A stretch of 64,000 bases of DNA from an uncultured Acidimicrobiales bacterium (GCA_938021675.1 CALIFY010000043.1:1-64000); one strand, 5' to 3'. Numbered from the stretch's first letter, positions 8,775 to 19,259 are shown. A program made the numbers and translations. The notes: generated by a model from the sequence alone, not told the origin.

Positions 8775-10034
8775 GTGTTTCAACTTCGAGGGATCGTTAA
8801 AAATTACGAGTGGGGTCACCAGGGGGCCATCGCCGAGATCCAAGGTCGCCAGCCGTCTGGACTCCCGGAGGCGGAATACTGGCTCGGCGCTCATCCAGCG
8901 GCGCCGAGCATCGCTATCGTCGACGATCGAGAAAACGGTGATGGATCGGAGCGCGGCCTTGACGACCTAGTTTCGTCCGATCCGATCGGGTTGCTTGGCG
9001 ACGCGGCCGCCGATCGGTTTGGTGGGCTACCGTTTCTGCTGAAAATCTTGGCCGCAGACCGTCCACTGTCGATTCAGGCTCATCCGAACAGTGACCAGGC
9101 GCTGGCCGGTTTCGCCAGAGAAGAAGACGCCGGCATCGACCGGTCAGCCCCAAATCGGAACTATCGCGACCCGAACCACAAGCCCGAGCTGATCTGTGCC
9201 ATCACGCCGTTCGAAGCGAAATGCGGCTTTCGGTCCTTAGACGCCACTCGACGCCTCATCGGCCACCTCGTCGGCGTGGCGGCGGTGTCCGACGAGAGTG
9301 GATTGGCAGACCTTCAACGGCGACTCGCTCTCCCCGACGACGACGACATCGTGGTAGCCGACGTTCTGGCCTGGTTGTTAGGGCTTACCTCGGAGGTCGC
9401 AGCTTCTCTCGTGGCCGACGTGGTGGCGCGGGCATCGAAGCTAGTTCCTGCCGAGGATGGCGTGGCCGCCGCCGAGTTTGCGGCCGAGTTGACCTGGACA
9501 GCAAGAATCGAGGATGCCTTTCCTGGCGACATCGGTGTGGTCGTCTCGTTGCTGCTCAACCATGTGACGCTTGATCCGGGCCAGGCCGTGTTCCTTGGCG
9601 CCGGCAACATGCACGCTTACCTCTCGGGCGTCGGTATTGAGCTGATGGCCAGTAGCGACAACGTCTTGCGGGGCGGGCTTACCAGCAAGTGGATCGACAT
9701 CGACGAGCTGCTTTCGATCGTGTCGTCTACGCCGATCGATCCACCGATCCAGACGGCGACGGAGTCGGTCCATCTCTTCGAGTCGCCGGTGCCCGAGTTT
9801 TCCTTGACGCGGTTGGCCGCTGGAGCGGACGGTGTGGAGGCTTCGTTCGAGCCGCAGGGCCCCGAGATCGTATTGGTGACCTCCGGTGAGGCGTCGATCG
9901 TCGCCGATCTTGCTGGTGACCGGTGTCGGCTTTCGCAGGGCGACGCAGTTTTTGTCAGCCCCGCCGATGGACGGTACCGATTGTTGTTGGAACCTGGATC
10001 GACTCTGGCGTGGCGAGCGTCTCTCGGTCGTTAG
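8775..10034 (+). CDS. manA: Mannose-6-phosphate isomerase, class I
   Basis: 419 residues from GTG 8775, five bases after the manB stop. Catalyses fructose-6-phosphate to mannose-6-phosphate and is zinc dependent. Family features: N-terminal KNYEWG, PEAEYWLGAHP, the metal-site segment IQAHPNSDQA (about residues 99-108), the HKPEL glutamate, and AGNMHAYL. The C-terminal cupin-like half is also present. The longer frame from 8637 would run back into manB and lacks family similarity. Co-transcription with manB is very likely. Confidence 0.93.
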   Translation: MFQLRGIVKNYEWGHQGAIAEIQGRQPSGLPEAEYWLGAHPAAPSIAIVDDRENGDGSERGLDDLVSSDPIGLLGDAAADRFGGLPFLLKILAADRPLSIQAHPNSDQALAGFAREEDAGIDRSAPNRNYRDPNHKPELICAITPFEAKCGFRSLDATRRLIGHLVGVAAVSDESGLADLQRRLALPDDDDIVVADVLAWLLGLTSEVAASLVADVVARASKLVPAEDGVAAAEFAAELTWTARIEDAFPGDIGVVVSLLLNHVTLDPGQAVFLGAGNMHAYLSGVGIELMASSDNVLRGGLTSKWIDIDELLSIVSSTPIDPPIQTATESVHLFESPVPEFSLTRLAAGADGVEASFEPQGPEIVLVTSGEASIVADLAGDRCRLSQGDAVFVSPADGRYRLLLEPGSTLAWRASLGR

Positions 10035-10066
10035 CCTGAAGTCTGTAAACCGACTCAGGAGGCAAG

Positions 10067-10306
10067 ATGGGTCTCGACCCGCAACTGTTGGACATTCTCG
10101 CTTGTCCCGAGGACAAAGGGCCGTTGCTGTACTTCGAAGAGGAAGCCGTTTTGTACAATCCCCGGCTTCGCCGCCGTTACAGAATTGATGATGACATCCC
10201 GGTCATGCTGATAGACGAGGCTGAAGCGGTCGAAGAGGCGGAGGCGTCACGGCTCGATGCCCTCGCAGCGGAGCGGAATATCCGGCCGACGTTCCAGGGA
10301 CCGTGA
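10067..10306 (+). CDS. Trm112-like / UPF0434 small protein
   Basis: 79 residues beginning MGLDPQLLDILACPEDKGPL, the typical start of the Trm112/YcaR family. The usual C-terminal cysteine pair is absent and the N-terminal knuckle retains only one Cys, so zinc binding is doubtful. A strong ribosome binding site (AGGAGG) precedes ATG 10067. In many actinobacteria this gene follows manB-manA and precedes ahcY, as here. Eukaryotic Trm112 activates methyltransferases; the role of the bacterial form is unclear. Confidence 0.8.
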   Translation: MGLDPQLLDILACPEDKGPLLYFEEEAVLYNPRLRRRYRIDDDIPVMLIDEAEAVEEAEASRLDALAAERNIRPTFQGP

Positions 10307-10341
10307 TTCCGGTCCTGCCGCTGACCGGTTGTGATCTCCGC

Positions 10342-10347
10342 TAGCCT
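10342..10347 (+). promoter_or_regulatory. Possible -10 hexamer upstream of the ahcY repeat leader
   Basis: TAGCCT, the same hexamer used before clpP and the glutamate-synthase-like gene. If active, the ahcY transcript would begin near 10354 and carry a leader of roughly 245 bases containing all the 34-bp repeats. No convincing -35 is visible. Confidence 0.3.
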
Positions 10348-10417
10348 TAACCATCCTTCGGGCTGTCGTGATCCGGGTCAGCAGGCCCCAGCCTCTGCGA
10401 ACAACGACCAACAATCG

Positions 10418-10566
10418 ACGGAGATGCGCCCTAGTGTTCCGCCCCGAACGTACGGAGATACGCGTTTGGTGTCTCGATCCGAACGTACGGAGATGCGCTT
10501 TTGCGTATCGACCCGGACGCACGGAGATGCGCCTTGGCGTATCGACCCGGACGCACAGAAGCGCCG
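10418..10566 (+). repeat. Four tandem 34-35-bp direct repeats plus a partial fifth, in the ahcY leader
   Basis: Units begin at 10418, 10452, 10487, 10521 and (partial) 10555, each opening with ACGGAGATRCGC (the fifth with ACAGAAGCGCC) and closing with a CGA(A/C)CCGGACGCA-like segment. Copies 3 and 4 are nearly identical and copies 1 and 2 have diverged more. The period is not a multiple of three across the array, so this is not a coding repeat. It ends about 30 bases before the ahcY start. Confidence 0.85.
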
Positions 10567-10598
10567 TCGGTGGATCCATCAGAAAGTAGAGAGTTGAT

Positions 10599-12071
<1,473 letters not shown>

Positions 12072-12166
12072 TAGCTACGTCGGTGCTGCCCGATAGCGCC
12101 GTCAAAAATATTATTGCCGCCGGGCGATCGGATCGTCGCCGAGGGCAGCGGTAGCGAGTGTCGGCT

Positions 12167-12203
12167 GATACCCGGTGACGGTCACCACCTGTCACCGGGT
12201 ATC
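12167..12203. promoter_or_regulatory. Perfect 13-bp inverted repeat just before comF (operator or hairpin)
   Basis: GATACCCGGTGAC and its exact reverse complement GTCACCGGGTATC are separated by 11 bases. Inside, GGTGAC-G-GTCACC forms a second small dyad, so the hexamer GTCACC/GGTGAC occurs three times. There is no T tract, so it is not a standard terminator. It ends 15 bases before the preferred comF start, suggesting an operator or a 5' regulatory hairpin. Confidence 0.7.
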
Positions 12204-12218
12204 GCTAGTGTCGGGGTC

Positions 12219-12920
12219 GTGTTGTTCCGCCGCCGATGCCCCGGATGTCAAGGTGCTCGCGGACCGGTCTGTGCGGTCTGCCTCGGTGTCGCCGTGTCGC
12301 CGGTGGTGCCGTCGATTCCCGAGGTCGATGCTGTGGTCGGCCTTCGGCCCTATGACGCCACCACCAGGCGGTTGGTGCTGGCCGGCAAGAATGGGTCTCG
12401 CCGCGATGTGCTGCGGGTGCTGGGGCACCGCCTCGGTCTGGCGCCAGTTCTTCAAACCGGTTCGTTTGATGTCATCACCTGGGTACCGGCCAGCCGTTCG
12501 GCGGCTCGCCGCCGCGGCTATGACCAGGGCCGCCTGCTGGCTACCGCCGTCGGGGGGTGCCTCGGGGTTCCGGTCCGTCGGCTTTTAGCTCGGGACGACT
12601 GGTCAGCTCAGGCCGGCCTGAGTCGAACGGATCGGCTGATCGGCCCCTCATTGCGCCCAACGGCACCACGGTCGGTCGACGGCCGTCGTGTTCTCGTCGT
12701 AGACGATGTGGTGACCACCGGGACTTCGCTCGCGGCGGTGGCAACCGTACTGCGGCGGGTCGGCGCCACCTCCGTCGTCGCCGCTGCGGTGGCTATCGTC
12801 GCTGGCGACTCTCGATGGGCTGGGGTGCGAGCTGAGTTTGCCAAGTCAGATTCCCAAGTCAGTTTGATTGACCCGGCTGAAGTCTGTCGGGCGTCGCATG
12901 GTAGAAATAACTATCAGTAG
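12219..12920 (+). CDS. comF: ComF family phosphoribosyltransferase-like protein
   Basis: 233 residues from GTG 12219. A zinc-finger-like N-terminus (CPGC and CAVC) leads to a type I phosphoribosyltransferase fold with WVPASRSAARRRGYDQ and the PRPP loop VLVVDDVVTTGTS. ComF proteins act in natural DNA uptake in competent species and otherwise have unclear roles. The maximal frame begins at TTG 12114 but would span the perfect dyad and lacks family similarity, so I chose the start immediately before FRRRCPGC. It is followed after 24 bases by hpf. Confidence 0.82.
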   Translation: MLFRRRCPGCQGARGPVCAVCLGVAVSPVVPSIPEVDAVVGLRPYDATTRRLVLAGKNGSRRDVLRVLGHRLGLAPVLQTGSFDVITWVPASRSAARRRGYDQGRLLATAVGGCLGVPVRRLLARDDWSAQAGLSRTDRLIGPSLRPTAPRSVDGRRVLVVDDVVTTGTSLAAVATVLRRVGATSVVAAAVAIVAGDSRWAGVRAEFAKSDSQVSLIDPAEVCRASHGRNNYQ

Positions 12921-12944
12921 GAATACTCAGGAGGATCCCGATAT

Positions 12945-13505
12945 ATGGATATCACCGTCAGCGGTCGACACACGACGGTTTCGGAGTCACTGCGGCGACA
13001 GGCGGAAGACAAGATCGGCCGGTTGGATAAATTTCTTGACGGCATGGACCGGGCGGAGGTCCATTTCTGGGAGGAGAAGAACCCTCGGATCGAAGAGAAG
13101 GAGTTTTGCGAGGTCACTCTGGAAGGCCACGGCCACCATGTCCGTTGCAAGGTTTCGGCACCCGACGGGTTCACAGCAGTCGATTTGGCGGTCGACAAGT
13201 TAGAGCGACAGCTTCGTAAGTTGAAGACCAGGATGGCCAAGCGGCAACGCGGTCGCGAACGTCTCGAACTCGACGCTCAGATCGTGCCGGAGTCGCTGCT
13301 GCCCGCCGGTGAGCAGCCATCCCCGGTGTACAAGATCGTGAAGACAAAGCGCTTCGATGTGACGGCGATGGAGCCACAAGAAGCGGCCCTACAGATGGAT
13401 CTGCTCAACCACGACTTCTACCTGTTCCGGAATACCGACACAGACAAGTCCGCCGTCGTCTACCGGCGCGACGATGGCGATGTCGGCCTCATCGACATGG
13501 AGTGA
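12945..13505 (+). CDS. hpf: Ribosome hibernation promoting factor, long form
   Basis: 186 residues: an N-terminal S30AE/YfiA domain (about 1-105) that blocks the mRNA/tRNA channel of the 30S subunit, a charged linker, and the C-terminal long-HPF domain (about 125-182, KTKRFDVTAMEPQEAALQM) that dimerises ribosomes into 100S particles. A strong AGGAGG ribosome binding site lies before ATG 12945. Located just upstream of secA, a common arrangement in Gram-positive bacteria. Confidence 0.95.
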   Translation: MDITVSGRHTTVSESLRRQAEDKIGRLDKFLDGMDRAEVHFWEEKNPRIEEKEFCEVTLEGHGHHVRCKVSAPDGFTAVDLAVDKLERQLRKLKTRMAKRQRGRERLELDAQIVPESLLPAGEQPSPVYKIVKTKRFDVTAMEPQEAALQMDLLNHDFYLFRNTDTDKSAVVYRRDDGDVGLIDME

Positions 13506-13511
13506 CGCAGC

Positions 13512-13548
13512 GGCACCGGCTCGCCAGAGCCGCGGGCGGGCTGGTGCC
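13512..13548 (+). promoter_or_regulatory. Strong 14-bp stem-loop between hpf and secA
   Basis: 13512-13525 (GGCACCGGCTCGCC) pairs with 13535-13548 (GGCGGGCTGGTGCC) with two G-U wobbles and a 9-base loop. No T run follows, so it is not a classical terminator. It sits 26 bases before the secA start and could act as an RNA-stability element, a weak attenuator or a translational control hairpin. Confidence 0.5.
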
Positions 13549-13574
13549 CCGTGCGCAGTAGACTTAACGGCACA

Positions 13575-16328
13575 ATGAAGATCCTCGACAAAATTCTCAA
13601 AGCCGGCGAAGGTAAGCGACTTAAGGCCGTCCAGAGCGTGGTCGAGCCGGTCAACGGCCTCGAACCGGAAATGGAGTCGCTATCCGACTCCGAACTTCGG
13701 GCCAAGACCGACGAGTTCAAGACCCGCCTCGAAAACGGAGCGACCCTCGACGATCTGATGGTTGAAGCCTTCGCCGTTGTTCGCGAAACCTCACGGCGAG
13801 TGATTGGGCAGCGACCGTACGATGTTCAGCTGATGGGCGGCGCCGCCCTCCACTGGGGGTCGGTTGCCGAGATGAAGACCGGTGAGGGTAAGACTCTCGT
13901 CTCCACCCTCCCCGTCTATCTCAACGCGCTCTTGGGCGACGGGGTTCACGTCGTCTCCGTCAACGATTACCTGGTATCGAGAGATGCCGAGTGGATGGGG
14001 CAGATCCACCGCTGGCACGGGCTCTCGGTCGGGCTGGTGGTGCCAGGCAATAACAACAGCGCCCACAAGAAGGCGCAATACGGCTGCGATATTACCTACG
14101 GCACGAACAACGAGGTTGGGTTCGACTACCTCCGTGACAATATGGCCCGCAGCCTCGATGGTATGACTCAACGAGGTCATGTGTATGCCATCGTCGACGA
14201 GATCGACTCGATTCTGATCGATGAGGCTCGAACTCCGCTGATCATCTCGGGCAAGCTTCGCGGTGCGGCCGAGATCTACTACCAGTTCGCCGATATCGCA
14301 TCCAAGCTTCGCCGGGACGAACACTATGACGTCGACGAAGAGAAACGTATCGTCGCCATCGTCGATGAGGGGATCTCCAGGGTTGAAGAACTGCTCGATA
14401 TCGAGAATCTCTATGACGGCGTCCAGGGTGACCTCGTACACCAGCTCAACTCGGCGCTGAAGGCCAAAGAGCTGTACCACCGTGACAAGGACTACCTAGT
14501 CGACGGTGATGAGGTGAATATCATCGACGAGTTCACCGGGCGCGTTCTCGAGGGTCGCCGTTGGTCCGATGGCCTGCACCAGGCGGTTGAGGCCAAGGAA
14601 CGGGTCAAGATCAAAGACGAGCAGCAGACCCTTGCGACCGTCACCCTTCAGAACTATTTCCGGCTCTACGACAAGCTTGCCGGCATGACGGGAACGGTGC
14701 TGGCCGACGCCGCCGAACTGGAGGCAACGTACGGGCTGGCCGTGGTCCAGATTCCGACGAACCGACCCCTCAAGCGCCAGGATCATTCCGACCTGATCTA
14801 TAAGACCGAGGCGGCCAAGTTCGCCGCCGCCATCGATGACATGGAGGAGCGGGTCAAGGCTGGCCAGCCGGTCCTGATCGGCACGGCGTCGGTTGAGAAA
14901 TCGGAGGTGTTGAGCGAGCTGATGACCCATCGGGGTCTCCGCCACGAGATTCTCAACGCGAAGGCTCACTTTCGGGAGGCGGACATTGTCGCCCAAGCTG
15001 GAAAGCCGGGTTCGCTCACCGTGGCGACCAACATGGCGGGTCGCGGCGTCGACATTGTCCTTGGTGGCAATCCGGAGAAGTTGGCTGAAGCCGATACCAA
15101 AGCCGAGGGCTACGAGCTCGAATCGGAGGATGGGCAGGCTTACTACGAAAAGCGTCTCGCCCACTGGACTCCAATCTGTGTCGAGGATGGCAAGCGGGTG
15201 ATCGAGGCCGGCGGCCTGTATGTGCTGGCTACCGAACGCCACGAGAGCCGCCGAATCGACGATCAGCTTCGAGGTCGGTCCGGTCGTCAGGGCGACCCTG
15301 GGGCGAGCCGGTTCTACCTCTCCCTTGAGGATGACCTGATGCGGATCTTCGCCACCGGGGCCATGAACTGGGTGATGGACCGAGCGTTACCTGAAGACGT
15401 TCCGATCGAGTCCAAAATGGTTACGAAGTCGGTCGAGAGGGCACAAAACACCGTCGAACAAAGAAACGCCGAGACCCGCAAGAACGTCCTCAAATACGAC
15501 GAGGTCTATAACCAGCAACGCAAAGTCGTCTACCAGCGGCGGTTGCAAATCCTCGAACAGGGCGACCTTCGGGACGACACGATCGACGCCATCGACGTCG
15601 TCGCCGAGGTGTTGGTCGAGACCCATTGCGCCCAGGAACTCGATGACACCTGGGACATCGAGAGCCTTACGGCTGAACTCGGCACGTTCTGGGACACCGA
15701 GCTCACGGCGGCGGATCTGTCGGCGGCTGAGGATCTCGAAGAGCTTCGCACCACAATCCGCGATGACGGCGTTACCCATTATGAGAAACGAGAGGCGGAA
15801 CTCGGTGCGCCGGTTCTTCGCCAAATAGAGCGCCAGATCATGCTGCAAATGATCGATCAACGATGGCGAGACCATCTGACCGAGATGGCTCACCTGCGGG
15901 AGGGCATCAATCTTCGGGCGATGGGGCAACGCGATCCGTTGACCGACTGGCAGCATGAAGGATTCGAGCTGTTCAGTGAGATGATCCGGTCGCTCGACGT
16001 TGACTATGTCCGCTACGTGATGCACGTCGAGGTAGTAAAACCGGCTCCCGAAGCTGAGCCTGGTGCGGCTGGTGAGACGTCGGCTACCGCCGACCGGGCG
16101 GAGGCGAAGCCAACCCCGGTCACCAAAGTTCCCGGGCGGCGTCCGAGCGTTCCGACGACGACCGATATCACCGCCAGCAAGGACGGCGGGGACGATTCCT
16201 CTTCATCGGAGGAAAAGTCGAATGACGAACCGCAGCCCTTCGTCAAAGACGAATGGGATAAAACCCCGCGGAACGCGCCGTGTCCCTGTGGCAACGGTAA
16301 GAAGTTCAAGCAGTGCCACGGCCGCTAG
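13575..16328 (+). CDS. secA: Preprotein translocase ATPase SecA
   Basis: 917 residues from ATG 13575. Motor ATPase that drives unfolded preproteins through SecYEG. Walker A MKTGEGKT (about residues 101-108), the DEAD-like box VDEIDSILIDEARTPLI, preprotein-crosslinking and helical scaffold regions are all present. After a disordered linker the C-terminal SEC-C zinc motif reads CPCGNGKKFKQCHGR. Full length and housekeeping in type (SecA1). The frame upstream to 13551 begins in the hairpin region and lacks similarity. Confidence 0.98.
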   Translation: MKILDKILKAGEGKRLKAVQSVVEPVNGLEPEMESLSDSELRAKTDEFKTRLENGATLDDLMVEAFAVVRETSRRVIGQRPYDVQLMGGAALHWGSVAEMKTGEGKTLVSTLPVYLNALLGDGVHVVSVNDYLVSRDAEWMGQIHRWHGLSVGLVVPGNNNSAHKKAQYGCDITYGTNNEVGFDYLRDNMARSLDGMTQRGHVYAIVDEIDSILIDEARTPLIISGKLRGAAEIYYQFADIASKLRRDEHYDVDEEKRIVAIVDEGISRVEELLDIENLYDGVQGDLVHQLNSALKAKELYHRDKDYLVDGDEVNIIDEFTGRVLEGRRWSDGLHQAVEAKERVKIKDEQQTLATVTLQNYFRLYDKLAGMTGTVLADAAELEATYGLAVVQIPTNRPLKRQDHSDLIYKTEAAKFAAAIDDMEERVKAGQPVLIGTASVEKSEVLSELMTHRGLRHEILNAKAHFREADIVAQAGKPGSLTVATNMAGRGVDIVLGGNPEKLAEADTKAEGYELESEDGQAYYEKRLAHWTPICVEDGKRVIEAGGLYVLATERHESRRIDDQLRGRSGRQGDPGASRFYLSLEDDLMRIFATGAMNWVMDRALPEDVPIESKMVTKSVERAQNTVEQRNAETRKNVLKYDEVYNQQRKVVYQRRLQILEQGDLRDDTIDAIDVVAEVLVETHCAQELDDTWDIESLTAELGTFWDTELTAADLSAAEDLEELRTTIRDDGVTHYEKREAELGAPVLRQIERQIMLQMIDQRWRDHLTEMAHLREGINLRAMGQRDPLTDWQHEGFELFSEMIRSLDVDYVRYVMHVEVVKPAPEAEPGAAGETSATADRAEAKPTPVTKVPGRRPSVPTTTDITASKDGGDDSSSSEEKSNDEPQPFVKDEWDKTPRNAPCPCGNGKKFKQCHGR

Positions 16329-16369
16329 TGGCAGTGTCCTTACCGTTTCTGACAACCTCTGAGTGAGCT

Positions 16370-17482
16370 ATGGCCGATCTGACCGATGATTTCAAGCGCC
16401 TCCGCGTCGAATTATCCGAAGCCGAGGAATATCTCCGCATCGGTCAACTGCGTCGCCGGCTACCCCAGCTGGAGACGGAGATGGGTCGCCCCGACCTCTG
16501 GGATGACGCCGAACGAGCGCGCAAAACGCAGACCGAGTTCACCTCGGTCAAGGATGACCTTGACTTGTACGACCGACTCCGAGGCCAGGTCGAAGACGTC
16601 GAGACCCTGATCGAATTGGCGGCCGAGGAAGGCGACTCGGGCCTTGAGGTCGAAGCGGTCGAGTTGATCGATCAGTTGAGTACCGACTTCTCAGAGCTTG
16701 AGCTTCGGGCGTTATTCACCGGGCCGTACGACGAGGGCGACGCGGTGTGCGAAGTCCACTCCGGCGCCGGTGGCACCGATTCGCAGGATTGGGCCGAGAT
16801 GTTGGTCAACATGTACCGAAAGTGGGCCCAGGTCAAGGGATTTGGCTTCGAGCTAACCGATGCCCAGCAAGGCCAAGAGGCGGGGATCACCTCGGCGGAC
16901 TTCGTGATCAAGGGCCGGTACGCCTATGGCTGGCTTCAAGCCGAACGGGGGGTTCATCGGCTGGTCAGAATTTCGCCGTTCGACTCCCAAGCTCGACGTC
17001 ACACCGCCTTCTCTTCGTTTGGGGTTGTGCCCTACATCGAAGATGCGACCGACCAGGTCGAGATCGACGAGAAAGACCTCCGGGTCGACGTCTTCCGGTC
17101 GTCCGGTGCCGGTGGCCAGCATGTCAATACAACAGACTCGGCCGTTCGAATCACCCACCTGCCGACGGGAACCGTCGTTTCCTGCCAGAACGAGCGAAGC
17201 CAGCACCAGAACAAGGATCGTTGCATGCAAATGCTGGCCATGAAACTCGTTGCCCTCGAACGACAGAAACGAGAAGACAAGTTGGCCGAAGAGGCTGGCG
17301 AGTCGAAGAAAGTGGAATGGGGAAGTCAAATTCGGTCGTACGTGCTTCAGCCATACCAGCAGGTGAAGGACGAGCGAAGCTCGTACACGTCCGGGAATCC
17401 AGAAGGCGTGCTCGATGGTGCGGTTGGCCCCTTCATGGAAGCCTGGCTTCGGTGGCGCCGGGCCGGCCAGGTGGCTGACTAG
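16370..17482 (+). CDS. prfB: Peptide chain release factor 2
   Basis: 370 residues. Recognises UGA/UAA stop codons and triggers peptide release. The anticodon-like SPF tripeptide lies at about residues 202-204 and GGQ at 248-250 (SSGAGGQHVNTTDSAVR). The gene reads through in a single frame, with no programmed +1 frameshift near codon 25 of the kind known from Escherichia coli and many other bacteria. Placement between secA and ftsE is the usual actinobacterial order. Confidence 0.98.
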   Translation: MADLTDDFKRLRVELSEAEEYLRIGQLRRRLPQLETEMGRPDLWDDAERARKTQTEFTSVKDDLDLYDRLRGQVEDVETLIELAAEEGDSGLEVEAVELIDQLSTDFSELELRALFTGPYDEGDAVCEVHSGAGGTDSQDWAEMLVNMYRKWAQVKGFGFELTDAQQGQEAGITSADFVIKGRYAYGWLQAERGVHRLVRISPFDSQARRHTAFSSFGVVPYIEDATDQVEIDEKDLRVDVFRSSGAGGQHVNTTDSAVRITHLPTGTVVSCQNERSQHQNKDRCMQMLAMKLVALERQKREDKLAEEAGESKKVEWGSQIRSYVLQPYQQVKDERSSYTSGNPEGVLDGAVGPFMEAWLRWRRAGQVAD

Positions 17483-17546
17483 ACTTAGGTGGACAGATGG
17501 TGTTGTCGTTGTGACGTCCATCACGTGCCGATCCGAGGCGTAATCG

Positions 17547-18227
17547 ATGATCAAGCTAGAAAGCGTGTCCAAGGCGTACCCCGGTCAGGCGACCCCCGCC
17601 CTCACAGAGGCGGACGCCGACATAGCAAAGGGCGAGTTTGTGTTTCTCGTCGGGCCGTCTGGTTCTGGCAAGTCGACGTTTCTCAGATTGCTAAACAAAC
17701 AAGAGGAGCCCGACGCCGGTCGGATTTTCGTGGCTGGCAAGGACATCGCTCAGATGTCGAGCTGGAAGGTCCCGATGCTGCGTCGCAACATCGGGAGCGT
17801 CTTCCAGGACTTCAAGCTGTTGCCGGCCAAGACCGTGGCCGAGAACGTCGCGTTTGCGTTAGAGGTTATTGGCCGGCCCCGTGGCGTGGTCCGCAAGCAG
17901 GTGCCGGCCATCTGCGAACTCGTCGGGCTCGGCGACAAAATGACCAAATACCCTGACCAGCTGTCCGGTGGTGAGCAACAACGGGTGTCGATCGCCCGAG
18001 CGTTTGTCAATCGTCCGCTGATCCTGTTGGCCGATGAGCCAACAGGAAACCTTGACCCGCAGACGTCGATTGGCATCATGCGTCTCCTCGACCGAATCAA
18101 CAAGACCGGCACAACCGTGGTGATGGCCAGCCACGACCGCGGCATCGTCGATACGATGCGCAAGCGGGTGATCGAGTTGTCGAATGGGGTAATCGTCCGC
18201 GACCAGGATCGTGGCGTCTACGAGTGA
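17547..18227 (+). CDS. ftsE: Cell division ATP-binding protein FtsE
   Basis: 226-residue ABC ATPase. Walker [11 protein letters not shown]-loop in FQDFKLLP, signature LSGGEQQR and Walker [12 protein letters not shown] are all intact. With FtsX it forms a membrane complex that activates peptidoglycan hydrolases at the septum. It precedes ftsX by 15 bases and follows prfB; start ATG 17547. Confidence 0.97.
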   Translation: MIKLESVSKAYPGQATPALTEADADIAKGEFVFLVGPSGSGKSTFLRLLNKQEEPDAGRIFVAGKDIAQMSSWKVPMLRRNIGSVFQDFKLLPAKTVAENVAFALEVIGRPRGVVRKQVPAICELVGLGDKMTKYPDQLSGGEQQRVSIARAFVNRPLILLADEPTGNLDPQTSIGIMRLLDRINKTGTTVVMASHDRGIVDTMRKRVIELSNGVIVRDQDRGVYE

Positions 18228-18242
18228 CTATCGGGAGTAACC

Positions 18243-19136
18243 ATGGCTTTTCGGCCTGACTACCTGGTGCGAGAGACGGGACAGAACCTCTTCCGGAACC
18301 CGTCGCTCAGCATCGCGACCATTCTGACCGTCGCGGTTTCGCTATCGCTGATGGGTGCGGCACTGCTTGTTTCCCAGGGGGTCGAGCAGATCAACAACCG
18401 TTTCAAGGACGAAGTCGAGTTCATCGTTTGGATGGACATCGATGTGACTCAGGAACAGCTTGAATCCGTCGACAACATCCTGCAAGACAGCCCGTTCGTG
18501 AAACGCTTGAGCTTTGTCGACCGGGATCAGACCTTCAGCGATTTCCAGGAATTTTTTGCCGATGAGCCGGAGATCCTAGAACTGGTCGAAGCAGATCAGT
18601 TGCCGACCTCGTTCAGTGTCGTACCGCAAGACGCGAATGTCGAATACATCCGCGCCTTGGGTACCGAGATCGAGAAGGAGTCTGGGGTCGAGGAGGTGCA
18701 GTTCGCCGACGAGAACATCAAGGCGATCAGCTCGTTCTCTCGGGGAAGTTCGCAGATCATGCTGTTCGCCGCGTTGGCTTCGGCTGTCGCCGCCGCCCTT
18801 TTGATGTATAACTCGATTCGTACTGCGGTGTTCGCCCGTCGTCGGGAGATCGAGGTCATGCGTTTGGTTGGCGCGACCAAATGGTTTATCCGGATTCCGT
18901 TCATGCTCGAAGGTCTCCTCCAAGGCTTGATTGGGGCCTTCCTCAGCATTTTCGCCGTGTTCGGGCTCAACAAGGCGTTCGACAGTTTTTTCGGTGATCT
19001 CGACAGCTTCGTGTTTCGAGACTTCGCAGTACCAAGCACCGACGTTCTCTTCATCGGTGGGTTCTTGATGTTGGTAGGAGCCTTCCTCGGTGCGCTGGGA
19101 GCTGGCGTCGCCGTCACCCGATACCTCGACGCCTAA
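18243..19136 (+). CDS. ftsX: Cell division membrane protein FtsX
   Basis: 297 residues with the expected four membrane helices: one near residues 21-43, a large extracellular loop (about 45-170) that contacts hydrolase regulators, then three helices in the C-terminal half within the FtsX/MacB-like domain (RRREIEVMRLVGATKWFIRIPFMLEG is characteristic of the group). Partner of FtsE. An RIPC/NlpC-type hydrolase gene, often next in actinobacteria, is not found immediately downstream. Confidence 0.96.
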   Translation: MAFRPDYLVRETGQNLFRNPSLSIATILTVAVSLSLMGAALLVSQGVEQINNRFKDEVEFIVWMDIDVTQEQLESVDNILQDSPFVKRLSFVDRDQTFSDFQEFFADEPEILELVEADQLPTSFSVVPQDANVEYIRALGTEIEKESGVEEVQFADENIKAISSFSRGSSQIMLFAALASAVAAALLMYNSIRTAVFARRREIEVMRLVGATKWFIRIPFMLEGLLQGLIGAFLSIFAVFGLNKAFDSFFGDLDSFVFRDFAVPSTDVLFIGGFLMLVGAFLGALGAGVAVTRYLDA

Positions 19137-19247
19137 GTTGCCGGTGTCGCTTGTCGGCACTGCTGGTGTCGCCTCGGCGGGTGCGGTGGCAACCGTCTTC
19201 GTTATGAACGTCTACCTACCGGCTGCGATCGGGGGGATGGGTACCAC

Positions 19248-19253
19248 TAGCCT
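19248..19253 (+). promoter_or_regulatory. -10 hexamer of a probable leaderless promoter
   Basis: TAGCCT, then six bases, then ATG 19260 of the glutamate-synthase-like gene. Confidence 0.5.
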
Positions 19254-19259
19254 GCCTGC

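Noticed and set aside
10418-10566. CRISPR array
   Set aside because: The repeats are directly adjacent with no unique spacers, and there are no cas genes in the window.
10331-10597. Open reading frames running through the 34-bp repeats before ahcY
   Set aside because: The repeat period is not a multiple of three, so neither frame keeps a repeated peptide, and composition and start context are poor.
10307-10598. SAH riboswitch upstream of ahcY
   Set aside because: The conserved core of the SAH riboswitch is not visible. A covariance-model search would be needed to exclude a divergent form.
12114-12218. TTG-initiated longer ComF
   Set aside because: Would include the perfect dyad and 35 residues without family similarity.
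16370-16450. Programmed frameshift in prfB
   Set aside because: The gene is a single open frame and no internal UGA with a slippery site is seen.
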